Shown here: positions 1 to 8,810 of the stretch, one piece after another
Layout: every line of letters begins with the position of its first letter
How positions within the stretch are numbered: the first letter of the stretch is position 1
DNA from: Paraflavitalea sp. CAU 1676
Lineage (GTDB): Bacteria > Bacteroidota > Bacteroidia > Chitinophagales > Chitinophagaceae
NCBI RefSeq assembly: GCF_029223285.1
Contig: NZ_JARHUJ010000004.1
Coordinates: 496,001 to 560,000 of the forward strand
Length of the DNA stretch: 64,000 bases
Direction of reading: 5' to 3'
Translations under genes and position numbers: made by a program
The notes under the pieces: generated by a model
Database searches by the model: none
What the model was told of the DNA's origin: nothing
What the model saw: only the letters and a program-made list of their open reading frames with translations

Positions 1-2
1 TC

Positions 3-635
3 CTCGTGAATGGTGATGCGGTAGGCGTACTCGCTTCCGCCTGTTACAAATATGGCACCCGGTTCATTCATATTTCAACCGACTATGTGTTCGACGGCAA
101 TTCGCCGGAACCTTATAAAGAAACCACACGCACCAATCCCGTGAATGCCTATGGCATATCAAAATTGCGTGGGGAAGCGCTCTGTCTTTTGCACAATCCC
201 GATGCAGTGATCATCCGTACCGCCTGGGTATATTCCGAACACGGGAACAATTTTGTAAAGACGATGTTGCGCCTCATGAAAGATCGCCCAGCGATCAATG
301 TGGTCAGTGACCAGGTGGGCGCACCCACCTATGCCGCCGACCTGGCGCAGGCAATGCTGGAGATCGTGGTTAAAGATGCGGGCGGCCAATGGGCGCCTGG
401 TATTTATCACTACAGCAATACAGGCCGCATCAGCTGGTTCGATTTTGCGGTGGCCATCAAGGAGCTGTCCGGCAGCGCTTGTGCTGTGAACCCAATCCCG
501 TCCAGTCAATATCCTACACCTGCCAAAAGGCCTTCGTTTTCTTTGTTGGATACGAATAAGATACAGTCGACCTATCAGTTATCGATTCCTGCCTGGAAGG
601 ATAGCCTGGTACAGTGTCTGCAGCGGCTCCCGTAG
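3..635 (+). CDS. rfbD: dTDP-4-dehydrorhamnose reductase, 3' part only
   Basis: C-terminal two thirds of an RfbD-type short-chain reductase, which makes dTDP-L-rhamnose for surface glycans in the cytoplasm. The reading frame is open to the left edge, so the N-terminal NAD(P)-binding glycine motif lies outside the window. The first in-frame GTG (position 6) is internal, not a real start. Visible family features are the STDYVFDG segment, the catalytic YGISK (YxxxK) and the VSDQVGAPTYA segment, followed by a substrate-domain C terminus. The glycosyltransferase 65 bp downstream on the same strand fits a surface-polysaccharide context. Confidence 0.9.
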   Translation, partial: LVNGDAVGVLASACYKYGTRFIHISTDYVFDGNSPEPYKETTRTNPVNAYGISKLRGEALCLLHNPDAVIIRTAWVYSEHGNNFVKTMLRLMKDRPAINVVSDQVGAPTYAADLAQAMLEIVVKDAGGQWAPGIYHYSNTGRISWFDFAVAIKELSGSACAVNPIPSSQYPTPAKRPSFSLLDTNKIQSTYQLSIPAWKDSLVQCLQRLP

Positions 636-700
636 TATACCATACTACCTGCTGTTCGCCATTGTGCTGCGACTCACTAAACCTTTAAGGAACCTAATAC

Positions 701-1909
701 ATGAACAGACATTGCGACATTATCTGCTTTTCCCTGTCGAGATGGGATTCTGCAATCTCCTCACCCGCACTGGCGCTGGCTATCGAGTTTGCCAGGAACA
801 ACCGGGTATTTTTTGTGGAGCATCCCTTTTCGTGGAAAGACTATGCGGGTATGCGCAATGATGCGCAGGTAATAAAAAGAAAGAAAGCGCTCCTGCAGGG
901 AAAAGATATTTACGCCAATCCACCATCGCTGCCTGCTAATTTAACGGTGGTTACGCCGAAGCTAACGATCCCTGTTAACTTTTTATCGCCGGGCGGTGCT
1001 TACAATGCACTATCGAAGATCAATGATAAGATCGTATTGAAGGCGATCCGCCAGGTGATCAGAGATTACCAGGTGAAAGATTTTATTTATCTCAACTTCT
1101 TTGATCCCTACTTCGTGCGCAGCCTGCCTGCCGATATCAAACCGTTGTACACGATCTACCAATCAATGGACGATATTACACAGGTGGCCTATTCCAATCG
1201 TCATGGCAGCAGGCTGGAGGCAGAGATCGTGCGCAATTTCGATTTTACGCTGTGTACGTCCAAGGAGCTCACCCGGCTTATGAGCGTCCATTCGCCCCGG
1301 TCATACTTCCATCCCAATGCAGCCGATATCGATATCTTCAAAAGAGCTGCCGTAGAAGTGTTGCCCAGGCCAGTTGAGTTGCAGGGAATTGACAAACCTA
1401 TAATCGGGTATACCGGCAGCATCGAGTACCGCTCGGATTTCGAATTGCTCAAGAAGATTGCTGAATACCATAACGACAAAATACTCTTTTTGGTTGGCCC
1501 CATACAGGGCGATGAACATAAAGCAGTGGGGCTCGACAAAATGCCCAATGTGATCTTTGCCGGACCGCGGAAGATCACTGAACTGCCCAACTACCTGCAA
1601 TTTTTCGATTGTGTGATCATCCCCTTTAAGAAGAACACGCTTACCAAAAGCATTTACCCGCTCAAGATCAATGAATACCTCGCGGCAGGCAAGCCGGTGA
1701 TCGCCACGCATTTCTCAGAAGACATATATACATTCCGGGATGTAGCCTACGTGGTGGACAGTCATGAGGAATTTCTGCAAACCATCGATCGTTCCATTGC
1801 CGAGAACAACGAGGCCCGCAAGCAGGCGCGTATGCAGGTGGCATCGACCAATACCTGGACGGCCCGCGTAGAGCAGTTCTGGCAGATACTGGAACGTGGA
1901 AAAAATTAA
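701..1909 (+). CDS. glycosyltransferase (GT4-like)
   Basis: Cytoplasmic or membrane-associated glycosyltransferase of 402 residues, probably with the GT-B fold. The C-terminal half shows the GYTGSIEYR segment and the acceptor/donor loop KINEYLAAGKPVIAT, typical of GT4 family enzymes in which the Lys/Glu pair contacts the nucleotide sugar. The N terminus lacks a signal peptide. It follows rfbD, so a rhamnose-containing or other surface glycan is a plausible product, but donor and acceptor cannot be read from the sequence. The ATG at 701 is the first start after rfbD. Confidence 0.8.
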   Translation: MNRHCDIICFSLSRWDSAISSPALALAIEFARNNRVFFVEHPFSWKDYAGMRNDAQVIKRKKALLQGKDIYANPPSLPANLTVVTPKLTIPVNFLSPGGAYNALSKINDKIVLKAIRQVIRDYQVKDFIYLNFFDPYFVRSLPADIKPLYTIYQSMDDITQVAYSNRHGSRLEAEIVRNFDFTLCTSKELTRLMSVHSPRSYFHPNAADIDIFKRAAVEVLPRPVELQGIDKPIIGYTGSIEYRSDFELLKKIAEYHNDKILFLVGPIQGDEHKAVGLDKMPNVIFAGPRKITELPNYLQFFDCVIIPFKKNTLTKSIYPLKINEYLAAGKPVIATHFSEDIYTFRDVAYVVDSHEEFLQTIDRSIAENNEARKQARMQVASTNTWTARVEQFWQILERGKN

Positions 1910-1915
1910 GCGATC

Positions 1916-2851
1916 ATGAAAAAGCACGTATGGGCGGTTTTCTTGCTGACTGCCTGGTCATGCGTTCGGGCCCAAGGGAAGGACAGTATTTTTTCCTGCA
2001 GGGTAGGGGCTGATGTTACGGTAACGATCGACCTGCCAGCTAACATGAATGCCCATACACCTGCTATTTTGGTATTCTTCGCATTGCCCAACGGAAATTC
2101 AACCGCCCAGACCATGGGCAAAAAAATAAACTCCGGCGACGACTGGCACTACGATATTCAGCATATCCGGGCGCAAACCAGGTTTCTTCGCAGCCGCCGG
2201 CCATTCCAAAATCTGATAGTAGCTTACCTGGAAAATGATTTCAAAAGCTGGCCACTGTGGAAATCGAAGCAACCAGGTTATCAACGGTTAGTTCAACACA
2301 TTGCAGACACCGTTAGAGCCCTGGTGCCTGCCGTACAAAACGTATACTTCAATGGTCACAGCGGTGGTGGCAGGTTCATTTTTAGTTTTCTCGATGGTGT
2401 AGACAGCATACCTGCCTATGTGCAGCGCATCAGCTTTCTCGATAGTATTTATGGTTATGATTCAACCTATACCCGAAAGCTGGTAACCTGGTTAGAAGGA
2501 AATCCCAAGGCTAGCCTGAATGTTTTTGCTTATAATGACAGCGTTGCGCTGTACCAGGGTAAACCAGTGGTATCGGCTACAGGCGGCACCTGGTACCGAA
2601 GTCACCTGATGCTGCGCGACCTGTCGGCGGTCTTTAATTTCCGGGAAACGCGCCACGACAGTATGATCGTTTACAAAAGCAGCGACGGCCGGATACAATT
2701 CTGGCTTAAGACCAATCCCGACAGGAAGATCTTCCATACCCAGCAGGTGGAATTGAATGGCTTTATTCATTCAATATTGTGTGGCACCCGTTTCGACGAA
2801 CGGCGTTACCGCTATTATGCAAAAAGAGCCTATTCGCATTTTGTCGAATAA
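1916..2851 (+). CDS. secreted alpha/beta-hydrolase-like protein
   Basis: 311 residues. Residues 1-20 form a signal peptide ending near RAQG, so the protein is exported. A nucleophile-elbow-like segment, NGHSGGGRF, follows a beta strand (VYFNGH) and suggests an alpha/beta-hydrolase serine. I do not recognise a named family, and the acid and histidine of a triad cannot be placed with confidence. It begins 6 bp after the glycosyltransferase, so co-transcription is likely. The substrate is unknown. It could be an esterase or a non-catalytic relative. Confidence 0.6.
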   Translation: MKKHVWAVFLLTAWSCVRAQGKDSIFSCRVGADVTVTIDLPANMNAHTPAILVFFALPNGNSTAQTMGKKINSGDDWHYDIQHIRAQTRFLRSRRPFQNLIVAYLENDFKSWPLWKSKQPGYQRLVQHIADTVRALVPAVQNVYFNGHSGGGRFIFSFLDGVDSIPAYVQRISFLDSIYGYDSTYTRKLVTWLEGNPKASLNVFAYNDSVALYQGKPVVSATGGTWYRSHLMLRDLSAVFNFRETRHDSMIVYKSSDGRIQFWLKTNPDRKIFHTQQVELNGFIHSILCGTRFDERRYRYYAKRAYSHFVE

Positions 2852-2883
2852 GCTCTTATATAGAACTAAACTTTACAAGGCCT

Positions 2884-3564
2884 TTATTTGATCGCCGTGA
2901 TGGCGGTGCCACCGTGTTTGCTTTCTGTTTTCACCACGCCAAAATTGGGGGCAAACCATTCGGTGCCTTCTATGTTGACCGGAATACCGATTCCCATTGT
3001 TTTTATAGCGATCCTGCTTTTATAGGTGATCTTAAAACAATCCCAACTTCCGGCAGTAGTGGAAACTTTTTCTTCGCCAACCACTTTACGTTCGCTAACC
3101 ACCATACTTACCGATTGTTTCATTCCCTTGCTATCGATCTCCATGTTCATGTTGGCATCTTTCAGCTGATCACCGACTTTCATAGAGGAAGGATACTCGA
3201 TATATACGTTGTCGACCTTAGCGTCGGCAGCATTGAATTGCTCCTGTTGTGCAGCAGGCAGGCTCATTTTCATATCAACCATCATAATGCCCCCATTGCA
3301 TTGAATGACGCCCTTTCCCCTGGCAATGGATTTACCTTTCTTATCGAACATTTCGGAATTGAGGGTTGCTGTAACGGAACCGCCACCGTTCTTTACTTCC
3401 GATACAGTATACACCTGTTTACCGTTTTCGTCGCCCTTCTTGTTGTAGATCGACATCTCAATGGTCTTGTTGTTTTGCAGGTAGTAATAACTTTTACAAT
3501 CCTGGGCAAAACCATCGATGGCTATTACACAGGCAAGCAGTGCGGGCAAGCATGTCTTTTTCAT
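2884..3564 (-). CDS. secreted TapB/DUF3108-like protein
   Basis: 226 residues from the ATG at 3564. The upstream extension of the open frame is not needed, because MKKTCLPALLACVIA starts a clear signal peptide ending at GFAQ. The body is a beta-rich domain with alternating hydrophobic strands and the segment TAGSWDCFKITYKS, which resembles the DUF3108/TapB group of periplasmic or outer-membrane-associated proteins. No enzymatic motif is visible. It lies downstream of the sigma factor operon on the same strand, separated by 134 bp, so it may belong to the same envelope response. Function unknown. Confidence 0.65.
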   Translation of the reverse strand: MKKTCLPALLACVIAIDGFAQDCKSYYYLQNNKTIEMSIYNKKGDENGKQVYTVSEVKNGGGSVTATLNSEMFDKKGKSIARGKGVIQCNGGIMMVDMKMSLPAAQQEQFNAADAKVDNVYIEYPSSMKVGDQLKDANMNMEIDSKGMKQSVSMVVSERKVVGEEKVSTTAGSWDCFKITYKSRIAIKTMGIGIPVNIEGTEWFAPNFGVVKTESKHGGTAITAIK

Positions 3565-3698
3565 AAAAGCTGTTTTACAAGTGTTTATTCCTGCAAAGTA
3601 AAGCTCATGGCGACACGTACACAATACCCTGTTTGTGGTAAGTAGTATTTGACCTGCGGTTGGCAGCAGGTGGGGGGATGGATGGTAAAAATGGCGGG

Positions 3699-4271
3699 TT
3701 ATTTCCTGGCTGCTGAATCTTTAGGCGTTCCTTGTTTGCCGGGATTGCGCCAGCCGCCTGTCATGCGGTTCACTATTTCTTTAATGACGGTATCGAACTT
3801 CAACACCTGGTCGGGTTTGCACAATGCCCGTACCTGTTGAAAATGTCTAAACGTTACGAGATCGAGTTCTTTTTGCAGCAGGCCGATCTGTTCGGCTTTA
3901 TTGTAGATGAAAGAGTCCTGTGCCGACATAGGGCCTGTAGTTCCGTATTTCGGGATCAAGGAACCCGATGCGGTATCTTTCAGCAGATCGTAAAAGCGTT
4001 TTTTGCTGTTGCGTATAGAATCCCAAAGGGTTTTCTGCTTGCTCATCAGCGTGTCTCTCAATAACCAATAGGCAGTTTCCTGTTCTTTATCAAGCTTTAG
4101 CTCATTGACCATGAACTGTCCCATCCGCTTGTTGCGGTCGCCTTCGCCCTGGTTATTGCGGTTTTGGGTTGCCGGCTTCATCGACCAGTAAAAGGACAAA
4201 GTAATGATATTGGTTACCAACAAGATCCCTACTAATAACAGTAACCATTTCTGCCTTGGAAATTTCGTCAT
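3699..4271 (-). CDS. membrane-anchored Spy/CpxP-like periplasmic protein
   Basis: 190 residues. One N-terminal transmembrane helix (about residues 9-30) is followed by a charged, mostly alpha-helical periplasmic domain with a heptad-like pattern, as in Spy/CpxP and heavy-metal sensor-like proteins linked to ECF sigma operons. The start ATG overlaps the last four bases of the preceding anti-sigma-like gene (ATGA), indicating translational coupling. It probably modulates or responds to the sigma factor encoded upstream. The exact family is uncertain, and no metal-binding cluster is visible. Confidence 0.65.
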   Translation of the reverse strand: MTKFPRQKWLLLLVGILLVTNIITLSFYWSMKPATQNRNNQGEGDRNKRMGQFMVNELKLDKEQETAYWLLRDTLMSKQKTLWDSIRNSKKRFYDLLKDTASGSLIPKYGTTGPMSAQDSFIYNKAEQIGLLQKELDLVTFRHFQQVRALCKPDQVLKFDTVIKEIVNRMTGGWRNPGKQGTPKDSAARK

Positions 4272-4612
4272 GGTGTTACGGGGGTTTCATCATATACCGG
4301 ATACGTACCCAGTGCGTAATCCGATGCCAGCAATTGCTGCGCTTGCGTGTTCTCCAGGCTTACTTTCTTTTCATCCTGCCACATTTCCATAATCGTGGTC
4401 GTGTTCAGGATGAGTACGATGGCTGCGAGGCTGAGGGCCAATGCCGGCCTGGTAAGCAGGCGAACCAGCGGACCGCCGGTATTTTCCAATTCCCGTTCCA
4501 TCCGGCCGCGGAGGCGGGTATAAAAGAACGCCGGCGCTTTGGCCCGTTGGATGCCCTCCAGGCTGTTGAGCACCTCGTCGATCTCCCTTGGATTGTTCGG
4601 TTTGGTTGACAT
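4268..4612 (-). CDS. small putative anti-sigma factor
   Basis: 114 residues. A cytoplasmic N-terminal segment of about 60 residues is followed by a single hydrophobic helix (residues about 67-86) and a short periplasmic tail. Size, topology and position directly after an ECF sigma gene match membrane anti-sigma factors of Bacteroidota, although the classical HxxxCxxC zinc motif is absent. It overlaps the next gene by 4 bp. The call rests mainly on context. Confidence 0.6.
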   Translation of the reverse strand: MSTKPNNPREIDEVLNSLEGIQRAKAPAFFYTRLRGRMERELENTGGPLVRLLTRPALALSLAAIVLILNTTTIMEMWQDEKKVSLENTQAQQLLASDYALGTYPVYDETPVTP

Positions 4613-4674
4613 GGTTTCGTAATTTATAAAAACTATATTATTTAGACGCTGTTAGATTAGAAAACCTGCGAATA

Positions 4675-5247
4675 TCAGCCCCCCTGCTGTATTTGTTTTT
4701 CCAATATCTTCCGAAGGTTTTGCCTTGCCCGGAACAGCAAGGATTCCACGGCCGATACGGAAAGCCCCATAACATCCGCAATCTCTTGATAACTAAGTTC
4801 TTCTGATTTATGCAGGGTAAAAGCTGTCTTTTGGTTCTCAGGCAGTTGCGCAATTGCTTTGAACAGGAGGGCGGCCTGCTGTTTCCGGTCGAGCGAAACC
4901 CCGGGATGGTTAAAATCGACGGGATCGTGCAGCAACTCGTTATCAGATCCAAACAGGCTGGTGAGAAAGGCAAACCTTTTCTTCCGTTTCTTGCTCCGGA
5001 TATGGTCCAAAGCCTTGGTGGTCGTGATACGATAGATCCAGGTAGACAAGCGGGCATCTCCTTTAAACTGGTCGATCGATTTATATACCTGGATAAATAC
5101 CTCTTGTGCAACGTCTTCAGCATCCGATTCATGTTGTACCACACCGAGGGCGGTATTGTACACCATATCCTGGTAAGTCTCTACCAATGTTTTGAAAGCC
5201 AGCTCATCACCCTGCCGGAGAAGTTGTATTAATTCCTGTTCATTCAA
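4675..5247 (-). CDS. ECF-type RNA polymerase sigma factor
   Basis: 190 residues, the usual size for an ECF sigma factor. Region 2 is visible as DAEDVAQEVFIQVYKS with the STWIYRITTTKALDHIRS core-binding and -10 recognition segment. Region 4 is visible as the helix-turn-helix LSYQEIADVMGLSVSAVES followed by LLFRARQNLRKIL. It is the first gene of an operon with a small membrane protein and a Spy-like protein, so it probably directs an envelope-stress response with these as its regulators. The target promoters are unknown. Confidence 0.92.
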   Translation of the reverse strand: MNEQELIQLLRQGDELAFKTLVETYQDMVYNTALGVVQHESDAEDVAQEVFIQVYKSIDQFKGDARLSTWIYRITTTKALDHIRSKKRKKRFAFLTSLFGSDNELLHDPVDFNHPGVSLDRKQQAALLFKAIAQLPENQKTAFTLHKSEELSYQEIADVMGLSVSAVESLLFRARQNLRKILEKQIQQGG

Positions 5248-5309
5248 GAAATTGCCCGATTAGAGTTTTGCGCTACAACTTACGAAATCCTTCTTAATTA
5301 CAAAGAGTT

Positions 5310-6251
5310 TTAAAGCGTTACGATCACCTTGCCTTTTGTTTTACCCGATGCTACGGCCTCATGTGCGGCTTTCATATCGGAAAAAGGGAATACCTGCGAT
5401 ACGTGCGGCCGAATGACTCCCTGACCGAGCAATTGAGCAATGGCATCCATATCATCCTGGTTGGTAGAAACCATATAGAACAACCCATTTACACCCAGTG
5501 AGTGGGCCTTTTCTTTTACCAAATCGGCATAGGCCGATACGATCGAAAGCGCAATGCCTCCCTTTTTAGTAACGGAAAAACTGCGCTCAATGTTATCTCC
5601 TCCAAGCGGGTCAAGTACTATGTCGTAGTCACTTCCTTCGGCATCCAATGGCTGTGTGACGTAATCGATATGTTTTTCGGCGCCCAGCTGCAGCACAAAA
5701 TCTTTGTTGGCAGCGGAGGAGGTTCCGGTTACCGATGCACCCAGGTGCTTCGCTATCTGCACGGCAAAATGCCCTACACCGCCGGCGGCAGCCTGTATCA
5801 ATACTTTTTGCCCTGGCCTTACTTTTGCCTGGTGAACGAGACCCTGCCAGGCTGTAAGTGCAGCTAATGTGGCGGCGGCGGCTTCTTCAAAAGAGATATT
5901 GGCCGGTTTCAATGAAAGGTGTCCAGCTGGTGCTTCCACATATTCTGCATACGCATTGCCTGTCGCGGGAAAGTTCACCATACCGAATACAGCATCACCG
6001 GTTTTGAAACGCGTTACCTGGCTACCGGTTTGCTCAACGATGCCGGCAATATCCCATCCCAGTACAACTGGCAACTGATCCTTGTACCGGTTGGCCATGC
6101 CGCGGCCCGACCTTGTTTTGACATCTACCGGGTTGATACTTACTGCTTTTACTTTTACGAGCACTTCATCGCTCTTGAGGCTTGGTATAGGTCTTTCGCA
6201 GTAGATAAGATTGTCGACTCCGCCAAATTCTTGTAATTCAATGACTTTCAT
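5310..6251 (-). CDS. NADP-dependent zinc-less medium-chain oxidoreductase
   Basis: 313 residues from the ATG at 6251, where MKVIELQEFGG is the typical family start. It belongs to the quinone oxidoreductase/enoyl reductase branch of medium-chain dehydrogenases. Seen are GWDIAGIVEQTGSQV in the N-terminal GroES-like domain, the Rossmann motif AAAGGVGHFAVQIAKHLGA, and a C terminus ending in GKTKGKVIVTL. No structural zinc cysteines are present. It is transcribed divergently from the AraC regulator with only 41 bp between the starts, so that regulator is a good candidate for its control. The substrate cannot be inferred. Confidence 0.88.
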   Translation of the reverse strand: MKVIELQEFGGVDNLIYCERPIPSLKSDEVLVKVKAVSINPVDVKTRSGRGMANRYKDQLPVVLGWDIAGIVEQTGSQVTRFKTGDAVFGMVNFPATGNAYAEYVEAPAGHLSLKPANISFEEAAAATLAALTAWQGLVHQAKVRPGQKVLIQAAAGGVGHFAVQIAKHLGASVTGTSSAANKDFVLQLGAEKHIDYVTQPLDAEGSDYDIVLDPLGGDNIERSFSVTKKGGIALSIVSAYADLVKEKAHSLGVNGLFYMVSTNQDDMDAIAQLLGQGVIRPHVSQVFPFSDMKAAHEAVASGKTKGKVIVTL

Positions 6252-6292
6252 GACTATTTGTTTAATGACACAAAGTTGACTTATGTAGGCCA

Positions 6293-7225
6293 ATGGTTTC
6301 TTGTACAATCATGGGAATCTGCTGTACTTTTATCGGCGTGGAAAGAAAAAACCTATACCAGCCATTCGAAGTAGAATACAAAGAGCTGAACGAGTGTCCC
6401 ATGGGGCCGCACAAACATAATTTTTTTGAGATGGTGTTTATCCTTGACGGCACGGGTATACAATGCATCAATGACAATAAGTTTAACTACAAGCCCGATC
6501 ACCTGTTTCTGCTGATGCCCCAGGAATGCCATTCGTTTGACGTTAAGACGACTACGAAATTCTTTTTCATACGCTTCAGCAATATCTACCTGCAATCGCA
6601 GCACAAGGAATGGGTGCAAAAGCTAGAGTTCATATTTGAGAACAATACTCACCTGCCAGGATGTTTATTGAAAAACACCAGCGATAAACCACTGGTAAGG
6701 TCGTTGGTGGAGGCCGTGATACGGGAACAGGTGAACCGCCAGCCCTATCATCTTGAAGTAGTGCAGCAGATCATCAATACACTGATCACCGTGGTGGCCC
6801 GCAACATCACTTTTATGGTGCCCTCCAGTCTGCAGCAAAAGGCCGTCAGCAATACGGCGCTCGATATGGTCCATTATATTCACCAGCACATCTATGATCC
6901 CGGGCAACTGCGGGCGGATGTTATTGCAGCCCGTTTCAGCATATCGCCGGGTTATATCAGCGAATATTTCAAAACGCATACGGGCGAAAGTTTACAACAA
7001 TACATTGTGCATTACCGGTTGAAGCTGGTAGAAGTAAGATTGCAGTTCAGTGAACTGCGCATGAATGAGATTGCTTTTGAACTGGGCTTTACAGATGAAA
7101 GCCATCTGAACCGGATGTTCAGGAAGTATAAAGGAATGAGCCCGACCGACTACCGGAAGCAGGTAAAAATAATGGCGTCAAGGGAGCTGCAGGAGAGAGA
7201 AGCAGGCAGTAACATAGCTTCATAA
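6293..7225 (+). CDS. AraC-family transcriptional regulator
   Basis: 310 residues from 6293, or 304 from the ATG at 6311. The N-terminal half is a cupin-like ligand domain (CPMGPHKHNFFEMVFILDG contains the cupin histidines). The C terminus carries the double helix-turn-helix of AraC proteins: RADVIAARFSISPGYISEYF and then ELRMNEIAFELGFTDESHL. Divergent with the oxidoreductase at 5310-6251, it probably activates that gene in response to a small molecule. Confidence 0.9.
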   Translation: MVSCTIMGICCTFIGVERKNLYQPFEVEYKELNECPMGPHKHNFFEMVFILDGTGIQCINDNKFNYKPDHLFLLMPQECHSFDVKTTTKFFFIRFSNIYLQSQHKEWVQKLEFIFENNTHLPGCLLKNTSDKPLVRSLVEAVIREQVNRQPYHLEVVQQIINTLITVVARNITFMVPSSLQQKAVSNTALDMVHYIHQHIYDPGQLRADVIAARFSISPGYISEYFKTHTGESLQQYIVHYRLKLVEVRLQFSELRMNEIAFELGFTDESHLNRMFRKYKGMSPTDYRKQVKIMASRELQEREAGSNIAS

Positions 7226-7256
7226 AAAAATGACCGCCCCCATATCGGGAGCGGTC
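7224..7256 (-). terminator. intrinsic terminator
   Basis: Stem GACCGC/GCGGTC (7232-7237 with 7251-7256, extended inward by CCC/GGG) with an A-run on the left, which is a U-run when read on the minus strand. It ends the lipoprotein gene at 7275. Confidence 0.8.
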
Positions 7257-7274
7257 CTGTTATGAAGCCCCGCC

Positions 7275-8777
7275 CTAAAACTTGAATTCGTACAGGTGTC
7301 CGGCAGCTGTCCAGCCGAATGCGGTCTTAACACCATTGATAGTGAGTACTGCTACTTGTGTGATGACAGGTTGCTGGTCGTCGCCAAGCACCACGCGCCA
7401 GGAGCCACCGGCTACATCCGGTGTATACTCCCACACATTTTTATTGATCACGAAATATCCTTTATTTCCTACAGTAAAGGATGGCGTGGTGATGGAAGTA
7501 AGGTCCTGTGGCATATCGGCTATTGGCGTGAGCTGATCGGGTTCGGTAAATTTCAGCAACATATTACGTGGCTGGTTCAGATCAGGTAAGGCCCTGCCGA
7601 GTATCACGGAGTTGCCCACCACCATTGCATTGCCCGAGTTCAATTCCCTGAATGTACCTGTGGCTTTCAGGTGCCAGCTGCCCAGATTGCCATTGCCGGC
7701 AGGATCAAACAGGTATAGATTCTTGTTTTGACCGCCAAACCCTACATAGATCTTATCGTTCAATACAAAGGAAATGGTATTGGCCACTGCATGCGGATAA
7801 TCAGTCATCGCAGTGCTGGTATTGGTGGCGGGATCATACTCCCACCACTTATTGCTGGCGGCATCGGCAAAACCCGTTCCCAGGAATACGCGTCCATTGT
7901 GTGAGACCGATGTGGCGCGTTGCAGCTTCTGCGGCGCCATATCTTGTGGGGGCGTTGTCATGTCGATCCATCCACGTGAGAGCTGGGCGGGATCCAAAAC
8001 CACAAAAGAAGAGGCCGCTTCTGTTGTTATTAGCCTGGTAAAGCCCCAGTAAATTTTGTTGTTGTGCACAAATGACGTTCCGCCCATATACAGGTTTGCG
8101 TTACCGGTCGACAAGGTCACGGCTTTGTCTTCCCATCTTGCCGTGGGACCGTTTGAAATAACGGTGAATTCGGCCTGCGTTTGCAGGGTATGCGGCCCCG
8201 ATATCACCTCGATCTTATGCTTCGTAAGCGAGGTATTAAGCGGAACAGTGAATGTCAGCGAAGTACTTTGGCGATTGGCAATGGTGCACTCGATACCATT
8301 GAACTTTACCCGGGTATTGATCGAGAAATTAATGCCGGTAAGGGTAACGGGCGTGCCTATAGGGCCACTGGCAGGTGAGAATGAAGTCACTGCGATCAAT
8401 TCAGGATCGATGGTGAGATCAGTATCGCTGGTGTCGGCCAGGTTACCCACTTTTACGATGAGTTTACCGGAAGGCGCATCAGCAGGGACCCGAATTGTCA
8501 ACCTGGTGGTGGTTGCCTCCAGGATAGTACCTACGTACGGCATCTCCTTAAAGATGACCGTGTTTTGAGTGATATTGTCTTTGAAATTCTTTCCCTGGAT
8601 AACCACTTCGCCGCCCGGCATACCTACTGCAGGGGCAAAGGAAGTGATCACAGGGGCCGTGCTGCCGGATGGTTTGTCTGGATCTGGATTTGAATTGTGA
8701 TCCTTGTCTTTTTTTCCGCAACTAATTACTAAACTGCCAATTGTTAATAATGCCAAACATGTCTTTTGAACATTCAT
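7275..8777 (-). CDS. lipoprotein with two IPT/TIG domains and propeller-like C terminus
   Basis: 500 residues. A lipoprotein signal peptide ends in LVISC, predicting lipidation at Cys20. Two consecutive IPT/TIG immunoglobulin-like domains follow (about 43-125 and 130-208), each opening with the ITSFAPAVGMPG or VTSFSPASGPIG pattern. The remaining 290 residues contain repeated Gly/aromatic beta segments such as NNKIYWGF, NDKIYVGFGG and GNKGYFVIN, suggesting a Kelch-like beta propeller. It is about collinear with its upstream neighbour, so the two are tandem paralogues. It probably acts as a surface or periplasmic binding protein. The ligand is unknown. Confidence 0.75.
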   Translation of the reverse strand: MNVQKTCLALLTIGSLVISCGKKDKDHNSNPDPDKPSGSTAPVITSFAPAVGMPGGEVVIQGKNFKDNITQNTVIFKEMPYVGTILEATTTRLTIRVPADAPSGKLIVKVGNLADTSDTDLTIDPELIAVTSFSPASGPIGTPVTLTGINFSINTRVKFNGIECTIANRQSTSLTFTVPLNTSLTKHKIEVISGPHTLQTQAEFTVISNGPTARWEDKAVTLSTGNANLYMGGTSFVHNNKIYWGFTRLITTEAASSFVVLDPAQLSRGWIDMTTPPQDMAPQKLQRATSVSHNGRVFLGTGFADAASNKWWEYDPATNTSTAMTDYPHAVANTISFVLNDKIYVGFGGQNKNLYLFDPAGNGNLGSWHLKATGTFRELNSGNAMVVGNSVILGRALPDLNQPRNMLLKFTEPDQLTPIADMPQDLTSITTPSFTVGNKGYFVINKNVWEYTPDVAGGSWRVVLGDDQQPVITQVAVLTINGVKTAFGWTAAGHLYEFKF

Positions 8778-8810
8778 AGAGTCCGTGTTTTATTGTCGAT
8801 TTCTGTTAAG

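Noticed and set aside
2779-3645. 288-codon plus-strand frame
   Set aside because: Antisense of the TapB-like gene, which has a clear signal peptide and start. The plus-strand translation is rich in His/Phe and has no domain.
4638-5144. Second minus-strand frame over the sigma factor gene
   Set aside because: Shadow in another frame; the sigma factor frame has intact regions 2 and 4.
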